NCBI GenBank assembly: GCA_008711295.1
Contig: VUYV01000040.1
Coordinates: 4,141,591 to 4,205,590 of the forward strand
Source: Anarhynchus alexandrinus
Taxonomy: Eukaryota > Chordata > Aves > Charadriiformes > Charadriidae
DNA: 64,000 bases
Reading direction: 5' to 3'
A program made the translations under genes and the position numbers. Position 1 is the stretch's first letter; the number at the start of each line of letters is the position of its first letter. The notes under the pieces are model-generated. The model was given only the letters and a program-made list of their open reading frames with translations. It ran no database searches and was not told the origin of the DNA. Shown one piece after another: positions 30,101 through 45,100 of this stretch.

Positions 30101-33100
30101 ATGGACAAAACAACAAAACAGATCTGACCAATAACAAGCAACCAAAAGCTAACACAGACCAAAACCGGAGACTAGTAGAATCTATAATCATGCTATACTG
30201 AATGTATTTTGTGCATGTGATCTCTATTGTCATTTTAGTATCTCCTCTTAAAAGTCAAATGCCAGAGGTATTTTTTAAGCATTTGACTACCTAAACCATG
30301 TACGTCGCTACTTTCATGTTAATTAACCACTTACATAATTAGGGTTTTTCTATAGTTTTGAACAGAGGACTAAATACTCTACAGAACTTTCCCTATAATG
30401 AAATCTACTAGCTTATGAAGTTCGGTTTTTTAAATACTGTTATAGCATCAGCAATACTGTAGCCATTTAGTTTACTTAAGAATTTGTTGGGTTTTTTTAC
30501 AGAAGTAGCGAAGTAACATTAGTCAGAACTACTGTCATAATCCATCGCTCCCTGGAATTCTAATATATATGTGCAATACTTACTTTTAACGCATCTTTGA
30601 CTGCAGTCCTGCCTTCCTTTCCAAGGAAAACATTATAGGGGTAAAGCCGGTCAATAACATGCTGGACTGACATCATAGGAAAGGAATCCTAATTCAAATT
30701 AAAAAATACAAATTTGAAAAGTTATTGGCTCAGTCTATCATCACCTATTAACCTGAAAATCCTATACCATGCTGAACTTAAAATAAAATTGTAAGGGCAA
30801 TATACAAATGACCACTACATGCAGTACTCAATCAAATGTCAAAACAGGCATTTCTCACGTGCAACTCATTATAATATAAATGTCTAAAGTAGATTAGAAG
30901 AACTATGTCCTAAAAACTACTTTGTATCCTGTGCATAAACAGAAGCTACAGTGATTGGCTCAGACACCTAAAGACATTTAAGGTTAGGAGAGACAAATCC
31001 CACCACAGGTAACTGAGTTTCATACTACTACTAGAAAAGAATCAATATGACAAGAAATCTATATTACGTTGATGATCTACTCATTCACAGCAATTTCTAG
31101 TACTTAATTTTGATTTTATTACATTGTACAGAGTCTACTTAACAAATCAATTCCTAGAAATTTCTTAACAGTTTGATCAAAACTGTTTTGTTTTGAAATG
31201 AGTAACTAAGTATGCTCGCACTTTGTGTGTTTGTTTTTTTTAATATCTTCTTGTTAGTTGTAAGTACTAACTCTTTTGTCAATTGCTGCCTGAACTAGAC
31301 AAAGATTCAACTACTTTGCCGCAGTAATAGGGACAGAAATGGGAGTGTATTTAGGAATACTCAAGAAACATGCATAAAGCCTTTCATGGTGAAAAAAAGT
31401 ATTTCAATCCCCCTAAAGTAATATTTGATTGTTTGTTTTACAAAAGACTTGCAAACTTTTAAGGGCTGCTTGTGTGTAACACTAGTGAAAAACAGTCAGT
31501 GGACTGGCATTACTTTTTTAAGCCTTCATCAGAGTAAGTAAATAATCTAATTCAAATAAAATCAACTGATTTTCAGTTATACACTTGGATTTACATACGC
31601 ACTCAACTGAAAGAAGAGTTGCTTAGAAATGAAATCAGGAGATGCATATTTTATGAAATGCATAATTCAATTCATATGTATAATCAGTAATACTATTTAT
31701 AATGTTCCACATTAAAAAAAGGTCAGTAAAAATAAACCATTTAAGGCACTGTAGTAAATGTACTGCTTAAAGGATCAGGGAGCCTTTTATTGCATTTTAA
31801 AAGCCCTCTGTCTATATATAAAGGCATAACATATAATTTGTCCACATTATCTCAAATTAATAATAATTACAATGGCGAGTATGAAATTAGCCTCTTCAGA
31901 ACAGCACCCTATAAAAAATTCTCCCTTTCAGCAGGCAGGAGTTTTCAACCTAAGAAATACATGTTGGGACTGTGTGGATCCACGATAGAAGGTAAGAACC
32001 TAGTCATTACAATGCGTTCCCTCCACACTTTTAAACGGTTAAATCAACCAAGCTAGAAGTAGAGGATGGCAGTGACCCAACATGCGAAGAAAAAATGCTA
32101 TAGCTGGAATCACTGAGAACAGTCAGCTTAGAAAACCAAGTGATTAAAACTAATTCTAAAAGAAACAGTTCTCGTCTACCTAAAAAAGACACTGTCATAC
32201 AATGATAACACTTCACATTCTCTAATGTAAAATAAAATGCTTCCTTCATTCCATAGTTTAGATAATAGCTTAGGGCTCATTTTCTTTCCATTACTCTGAA
32301 AGCCATCTGGCATTCATTTAAAAATAATTTTTCACTACAGGGCTCAAAGAATAAAGTTGCAATTTATTTTAAAATCCAACATGTATTCCTTTCCTAAAGC
32401 CCTCCAAATACTGTTTCATTTCTCTGAACTTGAATTTTAATCACATCTTAACATCTGATGTAGTATCACTAATTCAGAAAAAAAATTATGTCTGCAAGTA
32501 TCCAGCACAACTGAGGGGACTGAGGACCACAGTAACACAAGTAATTGGTACGTTTTAATGTATATAATCTAATACAATATGTAGATGTCATCTGCCACTG
32601 TGAAGTACCATAGCACAGTGACAGCACAGGAGACACGACAGGGGATTATCCGGAGTCCTCTCTACAGACACCTGCACCTTGGAGAGAGGGTTTGAGAAGC
32701 TGTCCTGGTATTTTACTCTCCTGGGTTGACCGTATATTCCTGCATGCAAAAGGGTACGAACCCCTCTCTCGTTACACAGACCTCATCTCCCTGACTTCCT
32801 TCAGGAGGTACCTCCTGGTTTTACTCTGACTCTTTACCATGTAATTATAAAGTCCAAGGGCCAAAAGCCTGTCAGGGAAAGTAGAAAGACTGACACAGCT
32901 TTAGTCCTGACCTGCCTGATCTGCCACTGTGAACTCAGCAAGCGTACAGTTGTTATATTTCCCTATGGACTGTAGCTGTCAGGAAGTATTGCATCTTCAG
33001 GTGTGCACAACCTGCATCTCTAGGTAACCCCCTGTGTCTGTGTTTATTCTAAATCCACCAGTCAATCCAACGACCTAATGTAGACTTCATCTCATACAAC

Positions 33101-36100
33101 TTAGCTGTCTGTATACCCACATTTGAATAGTTGCTTTGGGTGCTTTTAGGTGTCAATGGAGAGTAATAGGTGTCTTTGTAATGCAATCAATCTGATTTAC
33201 ACGCATACCATTAAGTCAGAAGCACGTTCAGGCTGTGATTTTTATTTTTCTCCACTGACTACCTCAGTGTCATCAGGTAAACCGTAGATGACCCTGAAGT
33301 CAGGTAAGATGATTTAGCAGAATAAAAAACATTATTTTGAGCACTAAGATACATTTAATCACATCACCAATCTTAGATCATGCCATACTTTGTCCTTCAG
33401 CATTATGCTATATACTTGGTTAAAGTATTATCCAGAGATCTGACTGGGGCTCTTCTCCCTCAAACCATCCTTAATTTTTTCGGGTTTATTTTTTAAATGT
33501 TCATCTTAATCTTCTTCTAACAACACGAATAATCCAGATCTAATTTTGAGAAATTTTAAGCCCATACAGCTTCACAGCACAAGTGTATGCACATACCAAA
33601 ATCTGAACTGCAGCTGATAAGCTGTCTAACGGAAAATCTGGAAGTCCCAATGTAGAAGATTCCTGAGAGCAGAGAGTTGTAGCAAAAGACAGGAGCTGAG
33701 AAATTCTGCAGAGGAAAAAGTAATTACAGAGTTTTATACATGCCATCTATATTTAAAACACTAAAGCCTAAAAAGTTAAATACAGTATAAGATGCTGAAA
33801 CTATTTCTGAGCACAAATAAGTAAGGTGTGATTGAAGTTCTAAAGCATTAAGGATTCATTATACGAAGGCTGCATATGAAAAGCTGTGTGAGCATACACC
33901 CACACATATTAAAAAACTTGTTCAGTTCTGGTCTCTATGCAGTGAGAAAAGATACAAAAATAGCAAGGAATCCTGAAAGGACACCGCTTTTCTTCATTCA
34001 TTCCATTTTATTTTTTTTTAATTATGAAAAATTACCTCTCTGTGGAAATGTTTGATCCAATTGAATATAATAGCTGAAGATGGTCCTGAAAATAGAACAT
34101 AAAATAACAGACTAAATTAATTTGGGGATCATACTGTGGGTCACAGCTCATGATGTATGAGGCATTTTCTATTTTTCCCTCTAATTTAGACATGTGGAGT
34201 CTACTCGCTCCTTGAGACAGAATTACTTTTATTTTATTTAAAAAAAAAAAAAGATTATCAAATCTTTCTTTTAGGGCTATACTGTTTTACGGAAGTTATT
34301 TTTCTGCTGTAGCATTCCTTGGCAACTCTAAGCCTGCTTTTCAGGAATTTATTAGGCCCCAGTATGAAAAATACCCTTGAAGATAAATTTATTACTGAAG
34401 GATTCTTTTCAGAGGTGAGGTAAGTAAAACATAACATCAAAATATTAGCTCTACTCAGTACAAATACTCCAAGTCTTCTGCTAGGACACTTACCTTAAAG
34501 GGTAGATGATAAACATCTCTAGCTTGAAATCGAGAGCGAAGGGGCGGATCCAAAGGGTTACCAGAGTATTTAGGTACTGGCAGGCCCAAAGCTATCACTC
34601 GAAAATCTTCACTAACCCGAACAATCTTCCACGAGTCTAACTCTGATTTCGTATGATCCTAAATTAATTAAAATAAACCAAGAAGAAGAGAGTAACCTAT
34701 TACATCATTAAAAACTTATGATGACTAAGCTGCAGATTGACCAACAGCCCTGGTCCTTCAACCTAAATGTTGAAATGTTCTCATCTTTAATTCAGAGGGT
34801 CTAGAAAGCATTGGACTAGTCAAATTTGTGGATGGTAAAAGCAAGTTTTTCCAAAATGAACATAGATAGAACGCTTGATTAGGTGCAGCTTTCATGCCTG
34901 CAGCAATTTAACCAAAGATCCCACAGATGGCTAAAGCTGAAAAGGTATCATTACAACATTGTTTTCACAAAGAACAGAAAATAAACAGACCACAAAATTT
35001 ACTTTATTCTAAAACATTAGAAGTGGGTTACCATGAGCAAGTTTTTTTTTCTTCTTTCCCCTCTTATAACTGTAAAGGAGACTAAAATCTGCATCTAAAA
35101 ATTTTCATTTGCAAATTATGCTTTATGATAAGCAATAATACAGAACCAGACTCCTTCATGAGGACATTAATTGTTTTATTTCAGCTGTCATGTAAAAGAT
35201 TCATTGCATAGAAAAAAATGCACTCTTTAGTCTTCCCCCAACACAGTTAAGTTTTCCTTGGAACCATATATGAGTACATTTCCTGCAGACCTAGATGTAC
35301 AGTAATTATTCACACAGGAGAAAATTAACATTAGCTTATATAACACAATATTCCCCAAACAACAAAACAACAATATTAGATTTAGTATCGTAGCAAGAGA
35401 TTTATTTAATTCATATACTATTAGTAGTGTGCCTGAGGCACCCATTTTGAAACATTTTATCATTAGAAAAGTGTTAAAAAGGCAAAAAGAAAAGAGGAAG
35501 ATGTTTTGCATAATTGCAACCAAATCCTGCCTAAGTTTGAATTCTCATTTTTACTCTTTAAATACAATTACATTTTAAAAGCTTACTTTTAAAATACACT
35601 AATAATGCTTCCAACAACTGCATCTACTAATTAAATATCATAAAAATGGTTTTGGAAAAGGCATGGATCGGAAGAATTGCAACCACAGATGAGAGGCATA
35701 AGAAACAATTATATATTTTCAGAAATCCACAACATATTGCAAAATTCTTTCCTGTGCCACACGCGTCTGAACTATATACCTAACCACAGCTTAGGACAAC
35801 AGACAGAAACATGAGTGAGCAGGGGTCAGACTGTTACAAGAGACTGACAGGTATGTGATCGGAAACTACAGTACATGAAAGTAAGATGCAGAGTAGTACC
35901 GGAAACTGTCTGATGAAATTTACTGAGGTCCCCAAAAGCCTGGAAAGTATCCACTCAAATTTAAGCAGTAGAACTCAAAGCCCCAAAAAAAGGAAAATGG
36001 TTAAAGTAGCAATAGCAGCAAATACTAAAACTACATTTCCTATCAAAAGAAAATCCTCTAACCATTTCCTATAATGTAGATTGCCTGGTTACATATACTT

Positions 36101-39100
36101 TTGTAAATTAAAGGCAACACAGCACTGATAAATACAGTGTCACTCATCTTAATCTCACTTTTTTGGTATCCAAACATTTTAAAAGTTTAGCGACAAGGCG
36201 ATTGCAATGTTGAAGCGTTATCTGAACTTCATGGGAACAATTTCAACTTAACTCCCTTTTCACAAGTATATTTTGGTTACTCTCACATTGTGGCTTTCAC
36301 ATTTTAGAAACATACAGGCTTCATACAAGGTTAACATGACTACTCTTTTTCATGTGGATAGACAAGATACAGATGAAAACCTTTTTTTGTTATTGCAAGC
36401 AGTATTTTGATTTGTCGCATAGTTTTCATCCTGCCTATTTCATCCCATGGAATATCCCAGAAAAAAACACCTTGTTGACTTTTCCCCCACTTAGCTCATA
36501 CACACTCTCTCCTTCATAATGGTATTTCAGGTCTATCAAGGAAAACAAAAATGGAAAATCCAAACAGCATTTCCATACCTGCAGAAGTTTGTCATAACGC
36601 TCTGCAGACATGAGAAAACGACCATCTTCAAGCTGCATTTCCCGATTCTCCAGCAAATTGTTTAATACCGGCAGGACATTCCGCTCAGCCTTCTCCAAAC
36701 CTTCCAGCACCAGGATTCTACCTTCGGTAGCCGCACGAACTGCACACTTTTAAAAAATAAAACCCAGATATTATAATAGAAATAAACATTACATATCTCA
36801 TCAAATCCTGCTGAAAAAGAACCTCCAGGTGCTTCCCAAAACAGTATTCATTTCTGTAAGAATCAGTAAGATTCACATCAGTAGTGATCAGGAAGAGTAA
36901 CAGCTGATTGCTTTAACAGTGCTCCACATTCACGAGCTGGAGTTTTATCTCTTACTACAGGGACTGATAAAAATAAGTTCCAGTATTTTGTACCAACAGA
37001 ATAAAATGTAAAACCTTGCAAGACATCTTTACACATTTCACATGTTTACAACTATATTAAAATATTTAGGAAAAAAGTCAGGTATTCCTTTGTCCAGTTA
37101 TGCATCAGTTTAATTCACCCTCAGTACATAGCTTTAGTCTGACTAGAACATAAGTCTACTGAAACCAAACACATGATAAAAACAAAATACTGCTATAAAT
37201 AATCAGACATTAAAAAATGTGATAAAATTTAAAAGATTTCAAATTATATTCCCGGACTGAACATGATCTTCTCAAAACCAGAATAAAAATGTAGCCACTA
37301 ACTTGATAATCCTTTGGAGCCTTTGGGACAGAAACTGATTTCTTGCCTATATTTCACTTTAATAGTTTATATATAGCTGTTTATTTAAGTGCATAATGTG
37401 GAGCCAAAATGTAAAACTGAACTCTGGTGCTGGTAATTTTGTGCAACTTTCTTGCAGTCAATGACATTCACTCAGGTAAATTAACTACACTTCATATCTA
37501 ATATTCACAATTACTGTCCAGAAAAGACTCTGAAATTCAATGCATTCTTGTCTACTTCCAATTTGCAGAAGTTTAATCAGATAATAATGGAGCAGGTTTA
37601 GGCACAGGCAACATTTAGAGGCACCAAAGAGTCTTCCTTTGTATTCCTATAACATTTTAACACAATTTTAGACACAAGCACAGTTGCAAAGGGAGAACAA
37701 ATGAAATCTCTTCCCAGCATGTCTCCTATAAACTCCTACAGAAGAACTTGTCCTATGATGCTAGATGGAAGCCTCTGATGAAAACAATAGATGCCAAAAA
37801 CTGGGACAGAGAGAAAGAAGGAAGATATGAGAAAGACTAACGAAAATGTACCAGAATATAAAAATAAGAATTACACATGAAAGGACAAAAACATAATCAT
37901 AAACTAGAAACAAAGAACAGTTCAGCACAAATGAATTGCTACATGGTACAAAGCATAGAATAGAATCAGAGATCCATCTGAAGAGATAAAAAAGACACTA
38001 TATGATAAGTCTAACTCATTTAGATGCTTCTTATGTACAGTATAGAAGCATAAATAACTACTGGCAAGTTAGCCATAATGTAAGGTTTTCACATTGTTAT
38101 TACGATGGAAATAATTCCTTTATCTAATCTGGATTCAAGCAAACATTACAGAAAAAAGGCCCTCACAAATCCTGGTACACACCTCCAGATCAAGTTTCCT
38201 TCTCTGAAAGACATTCTATACAACATTTTAACACTCAGCCTCATAATCGGTATCTGAGGAACCTGGAACAATCCCATTAAACAAGTAATAGTCCTCAGAT
38301 TATTTCTCTTCCACTGAATCACTAATTCTTTCCAAAAGCAATCAGTATGTGAATTGATTATTTTTATTTTGTCAATTCTGGACATCATACTCTACTAACA
38401 GGCAATATAAAATTCTTCTCTCCTCATCCCATAAAAGTCATATGAAGGACAAATTTTGTACTAACATTCTTCTCTAGGAAGGTCACTGGTCAAGTCAAAA
38501 ATCTGCTCCAACCTGCTTGAATAGAAAACCTGAATCTCCAGTGGCCATTCCAACACCTGGCATGAACAAAATGCTATTTTGTCTAAACGTCGTTTGGAGA
38601 TACAGCCAGAATATGCTTTAACAAACAATTTATTTGCCAAGTTGGTTGAATTCTGCATATTATACGTCTATGAAGACTTTATGACTGAGTTTTACTAGCT
38701 AGAGGAAAATACACATTCTGTTCATATGGTTTCAAAATATTTTGAGTATCCATAGAATCTTGTTGACTCGAGTTGAGACACACACTCTACGGATGAAGGC
38801 TTGCTGAAATAACAGGCTTCCAGTATCAACACAAATATCTCTCCTGGGCTTGTACGTGAAGACAATCTGCTGTAGGGGTAGACTGTGAATATCTGTAAGT
38901 ATATACCAATCCTTAGCTTCAAGAAAGATGTTCTCCATTATCCATGCAATCTTGAGAAACAGCCTACTACACTATGTTGCCTGCCGATCATCAGCTTACA
39001 GAATCAAAAGTTTAAAAGTAGAGAGTTTCCGGAGATTGGAAACTATTTGAAGTTTTTATTCAAAATTCTATTGCTCAACACAATGATATTTCAAAAGATA

Positions 39101-42100
39101 TGCTACAGATGGTCTTTGTCTACCTATATGTATCTTTTACAATCAGCTTCAGGAATGGCTGAATGCACAACCATCGCAACAGGCCCTGCTAAAAAGTTTG
39201 TCCCCAGCTTTCCTGTAGGCCCCCTTTACGTTCTGAAAGGCCGCAATAAGGTCTCCCTGGAGCCTTCTCTTCTCCTGACTGAACAACCCAAACTCTCTCA
39301 GCTTGTCCTCATAGCAGAGGTGTTACAGCCCTCTCATCATTTTTGTGGCCCTCCTCTGGACCCACTCCAACAGGTCCACGTCCTTCTTATGTTGGGGGCC
39401 CCAGAGCTGGATGCAGTACTCCAGATGGGGTTTCACAGGAGAGGAGTAGAGGGAAAGAATCACCTCCCTCAACCTGCTGGCCACGCTCCTTTTGATGCAG
39501 CCCAGGATACAGTTGGCCTTCTGGGCTGCAAGGGCACATTGACGGCTCATGTCCAGCTTTTCATCCACCAGTACCCCCAAGTCCTTCTTGGCAGGGCTCC
39601 TCTCAATCCCTTCATCCCCCAGCCTGTATTGATACTGGGGGTTGCCCCAAGCCCGGTGCAGGGCCCTGCACTTGGCCTTGTTGAACCTCATGAGGTTCAC
39701 ACAGGCCCACTTCTCCAGCCTGTCCAGGTCCCTCTGGATGGCATCCCATCCCTCAAGCATGTCAACCACACCACTCTGCTTGGTGTCATCCACAAACTTG
39801 CTGAGGGTGCACTCGATCCCACTGTCTGTGTCACTGATGAAGATATTGAACAGTACTCATCTCAGTGCAGACCCCTGAGGGACACCACTCATCACCGATC
39901 TCCATCTGGACATTGAGCCATTGACCTCTACCCTCTGGATGCAACCATCCAAACAATTCCTCATCCACCAAACAGTCCACCCATCAAATCCATGTCTCTC
40001 CAATTTTCAGAGAAGGATGTTGTGGGGGACTGTTTCAAAGGCCTTATAAAAGTCTGGATGGACAACATCTCTAGCTCCTCCCTTGTCCACTGAGGTAGCC
40101 ACTCCATCATAGAAGGCCAAGAGGTTGGTCAGGCAGGACTTGCCCTTGGTGAAGCCATACTGGCTGTCTTCAGTCTAATCCTGTCCTCCATGTGCCTTAG
40201 CATAGCTTCAAGGAGGATCTGTTCCATGATATTCCCAGGCACAGAGGTGAGGCTGACAGGCCGGTAGTTCCCAGGGCCCTCCTTTCTACCCTTTTTAAAA
40301 ATGGGTGGGGCAATGTTTCCCTTTTTCCAGTCACCAGGGACTTCACCTGACTTCCGTGACTTTTTAAATATCGTGGAGAGTGGCTCGGCAACTACATCAG
40401 CCAATTCCCTCAGGACTCTGGGATGCATCTTGTCAGGTCCCATAGACTTCTGTATATTCAGATTCCTCAGATGGTCATGAATCTGGTCTCCTCTTACAGT
40501 GGCACCCCCTGTCCCTGCCTTGTGGTCCATCCACTCGAGAGGTGTAGGGAGAGAGGTTGCCAGTGAAGACTGTGGCAAAAAAGTTGTTGATACCTCAGCA
40601 TTCTCCTTGTCCACTGTTACCAGTTTGCCAGTCTTGCTCATTGCATAGGTATGCTTTCTTTTACCTTCCTTTTTTGGATGACATACCTGTAGAAACCCTT
40701 ATTCTTCTTTGCATCCCTTGCCAAGTTCAGGTCCAGCCCCAGCCCCAGCCAGGCCTTGACCTTCCTGACCCCATCCCTACACAACCGGGCAGCGTCCCCA
40801 TACTCTTCCCAGGATACCTGTCCCCACTTCCACTGCCTGTGCATCTCTTTCTTGCCCTTTAATTTGACCAGCCTGTCAAACTGAGTCTCAGCTCAGCCAT
40901 GCCAGTCTCTTGCCTTCCTTTCCTGATTTCTTACACCTGGAGATCAAGAGCTCTGGCGCTCTATGGAAAGCATCCTTAAAGATCTGCCAACTCTGTCCTG
41001 CTCCCTTGTCCCTGGAGGGCAGTTTCCCAGGGGGTCCTATTGAATAACTCCTTGAAGAGCTGGAAGTTTGCTTTCCTAAAATTCAGCGTCCTGACATTAC
41101 TCTTCCCCTGACCCATATCCCTCAGGACTGCAAACTCCACCAGTGCATGATCACTGCAGCCCAGGTTGCCTTCAATCTTGATGTCACCAATTAGCTCACT
41201 TGCATTGGTGACCACCAGGTCCAGTATCGCATCCCTTCTGGTGGGGCAACTGTTCTCCAAAATACAACGAAATACAAATTGTTCTCCAAAATACAATGAA
41301 ATGCATAATTCATCTACTTCTAAAGTTCCTGTGTTAAATAGCATAAAATCTGCTCTTAAGACCAAAATAGCTGTATCTCTCTGGCTGAACTTGGTATTCC
41401 TGCATTCTGATTGGTAACGAGTGATAAGTTTTTCCAATAAGCTAGGCATACTACAAGGCATCCTCTGAATCATTATTTCAGTTTTATCTGTGTATTGATG
41501 GATCAGTATAGAAACTAAAATGCATTTAAAAAAATCAGAGGAAAAGTAAGTTTGCAATCTGTCACTGAAAATAATTTTTTAAAAATGCTTCCAAGAAACA
41601 AATCTTCACAATTCTATAATGAAAACCTGGAAACAGCTGCGCTGCCTCCCTCTCTCACTAGCCTCGTTTGTTTGAAATGTTTAACATAAAACATAGTTTG
41701 ACAGGGGGGGACTTATATTGTGCAACTTTGATGATACACCTGAGATTAAAAGTATTAATTTTTGTTAAAAGGCCAGGAGGGATTTGTTAAATGTCTACTT
41801 TCAGATTTATTGTAACTGCAGCGAGGGACTATTTTGCTCATCAGAGGAGGACAGACGCTGCTGCCTCCCACCCGCGCTCCTAGGGCTCTGGGAGGATGGT
41901 AACCTGGATACCTGCTCCAGGGAATACCTGCAGTTACTGCAGGCCTGAAGCAGAAACCCTTCACATGGTGCTGCTCTCATAGTAATGGCTTTATGCAACA
42001 AATACATAACACAGATTGCTTACCCGTTTCACACTGCACCTACAAAAATATATTTTCATCTTTAAAGGCAAAACCACAGTAGTAACAAGACATTCTTAAG

Positions 42101-45100
42101 CAGACTTTTTGTCTTTCCTGTAGCTGAACCATGGTGAGCTTCCCCACTTGAGTAGTGCAAAATACAACAACTGCAAGAAGCTGTACACCCCAATTTTGAC
42201 ACAAATCACAGTGTATAAGCACACAGACGAAGTTATACAGTGTCAGAAACGGAATAAGGACAGAAAAAAGCTCACCACAATGCATATACTAAAACGCACA
42301 AACACCAGAGACAGGATGACATTTTTATAAAGCTAAGGGAAATAGTTTGTAAAGGCACCAGATATTTTAACAGTATAGTTTAAAATACCAGAACTGAAAT
42401 GGTAGTTCTCTTTTCTCAGGAAAATGCATATCGTAAACCAGAAAACTCTGGTCACCCTGAAATCCATGAGGAAGGTTCCTGGGGAACTCTAAAGGGCTTT
42501 AATTTTTCAGACCTGGGCATCATTCTGAATATGATTTACAGGCTATGTTTCAGAACCATATTAAAAAAGTGCTGCTACAAATTGCTCAACTATAATCAGT
42601 AAATAAGTGTCTTTTTTTAAGGAGATACCTCAAGACAAGTCTGGTTTTAGAAGATGACTCGCCCCTGGTCTGAAAACTGGATCCCTGTAATGACAACTCA
42701 AGCACATCAACCAAAACTACAAAGTGGCAAAACAACAGAACAAGTAGCTCAGTGAACACGAGACCTAATGAGGTAAGGTTTCCCTACATCTGCAGCCTAC
42801 ATTTCAGATGTCCCTTCCAACACAGTATCTTGTTCCCACCACCCGCACAATATCCCACACAAACTCATCGACTGAAGTCTTTCCATTCACTCCTGTATCT
42901 CATAAACATCCCAACAATGTAATGTGCAGATGTCTCTTATGGTGAAAAGAGATCCTTAATAACCATCTGGTAAAGAAAACACAAAGCTTTGGCTGGTTTT
43001 GAACTAAGATAATGCTGACTGGGTGCAGCAGGCTAACAGAACTTGAACAATTAAATCCATGGTGCAGCCCACCTTCCAGGGATGGGAGGTGGACATTAAT
43101 TTGAGGTACCTACCAAGCTACCAAATACCACAAAACTCAGAGGAAACTGTCATCTTCTAAATTTCTTTCCGTGGGTCAAATACAATTAAGCAATTTTTTC
43201 AAATTTAAATCATTAAAACTAACCAACAAGTGAAAGAGCAGGAAAAGAAATGACAGAGACACAGAATGGAATATCCTATAAGCTTTTACTCCTCATTTTA
43301 CCAGGGAAGGAAGAGGACATTGACCAAGACTTGTAATTTACTGTAAGTGCCTCAGGTTATTCTTTTAAGGAGATGCAACAGAACTAATAAGATCATCAAA
43401 TTTTTTATAATACTTACATGGAAATAGCAAATTATTTAGACAGAGACAGTCTTAAGACAGATGTATAAACAGATGTTGAGGGCAGTGAAGCATTTAAGGC
43501 TGTCTCCTATTGGGGAACCTACTTTGCTAGATTTTAAATATATCTGTAAACAGCATGTCTAATGATACACGTCTACCAAAGAATATCTTTCAAAATATTT
43601 GTTCAGTTTTAAGACCTCTTAATTCCTTAGTTACTGTTTTCCCTCATGAACTGAGCGAACAGGAAAGTTGTTGAGCAACGCTGAAATGGATGACTATTGA
43701 ATAGACTGAAGTGATAACATACTTCCTCCAAAAGAAAAGTATTGTCAAAAATTAAGTAGTACGATAAAGGGCTATTAAAAGCCATGTTCAACCAGTTTCA
43801 AAGCAACAATGTCAACTTTTTATAAAAACTTACTGTTACCTTTTTCCTGAAATATTTGTAAAATCTTGTTAGTTGTTTAAAATAACATGTATTTAATAAA
43901 AAAGTTCTGAATGTATGCCATTCAAAGATGAGATTACAAACAGACCTAAAATGTGCATTCTACTATACTAATAATGTGTATTCTACTATTCACCTAAAAT
44001 GTGTATTCTACTTTTTATTACAAAATTTTTCACTTTGTAGGGGCCACAAACATACTGTTACACATATTCCAAGTTTGATGTTCAGGTTTTATTAAAATCA
44101 ATGTAATAGTAACTAACGTAGTTAGTCAAATTAAAAAACTTAAGAACTAAATAATTCAACCTTTTTATCCCTCTGTAATGGAAGGGGGAGGCCTACATCT
44201 TCACTATTCAGCCTACCTCCCTGCTGAGTTAATCAAGTGTTTTCTGGGTGGGTTTTATAGCTAATTTTCCCCAGTGAGGTTAGGAAAATTACAGGGCAGG
44301 TTGCATTTAATACTGTCATTCACTCCCTTTTCTCTATTAAAAAAAAAATATATGCCAGAGAAATCGCAGTATACCAGAGCACCGTCAGCCAGGCTAGTTA
44401 GTATCCAAGGAGAGATTCCAGTTGTCTGCAGTAGTTTATGTTCCAGTGAAGAAGAATGGCCTGAACTGGTGAGCACCTAATTCATGATGCAATACCATGG
44501 CACAGCATGAAAAGCAGCGAAAAAAGAGACAACCTGAGTTTATTGGAGGTTTGAATCAGAAACCTAGGCTAAAAGAGTTTACCCTAGGAAGTGAATCGAC
44601 ATATGATAAGATCATAAATATGTTAATGTGACAAGAACTGGAACAGTCTTTCATTTTATAGTCATTGATTTTAGCTTCCCCAGTCATTGATTTCAGCTTC
44701 CTCCACAATTTTTTTTTTTTTTCCTTTTTTGAACTACCACACGTCAAATGATCTGTTTTATTTCCATCACCCCTTCCTCTAACACAACAGTCAGGTGTTT
44801 TTGCAACAGTGCCTGCAAACTGTATTTACAAGAGATTATGTCCCCACATACGCAGGGTCCAGCCATTTTAGCTGCTTTTCACCAGGTATATTAGTACAAT
44901 AGTACATTTACATCAGGTATGTGAAACGTTTTGCATCTTGGACAGAGAGCAGGCCCAGGAGCAAGCAATCTGAGTTTCTGAACAGATTTACCAGTGCAAT
45001 TATCTACAAACAAAGAAACCTAGGGGTTTTTATCTTCATTCTATACAACTCTTGTCTCCCAAACAAGAATAAGGGAGATGGGTTGTTTAAATTTTGTTTC

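Noticed and set aside
38885..39916. 343-aa plus-strand open frame, the longest in the window
   Set aside because: From about 39.17 kb it is the antisense of the CR1 element and the first part is unique intron sequence. It matches no protein; CR1 antisense often gives long chance frames.
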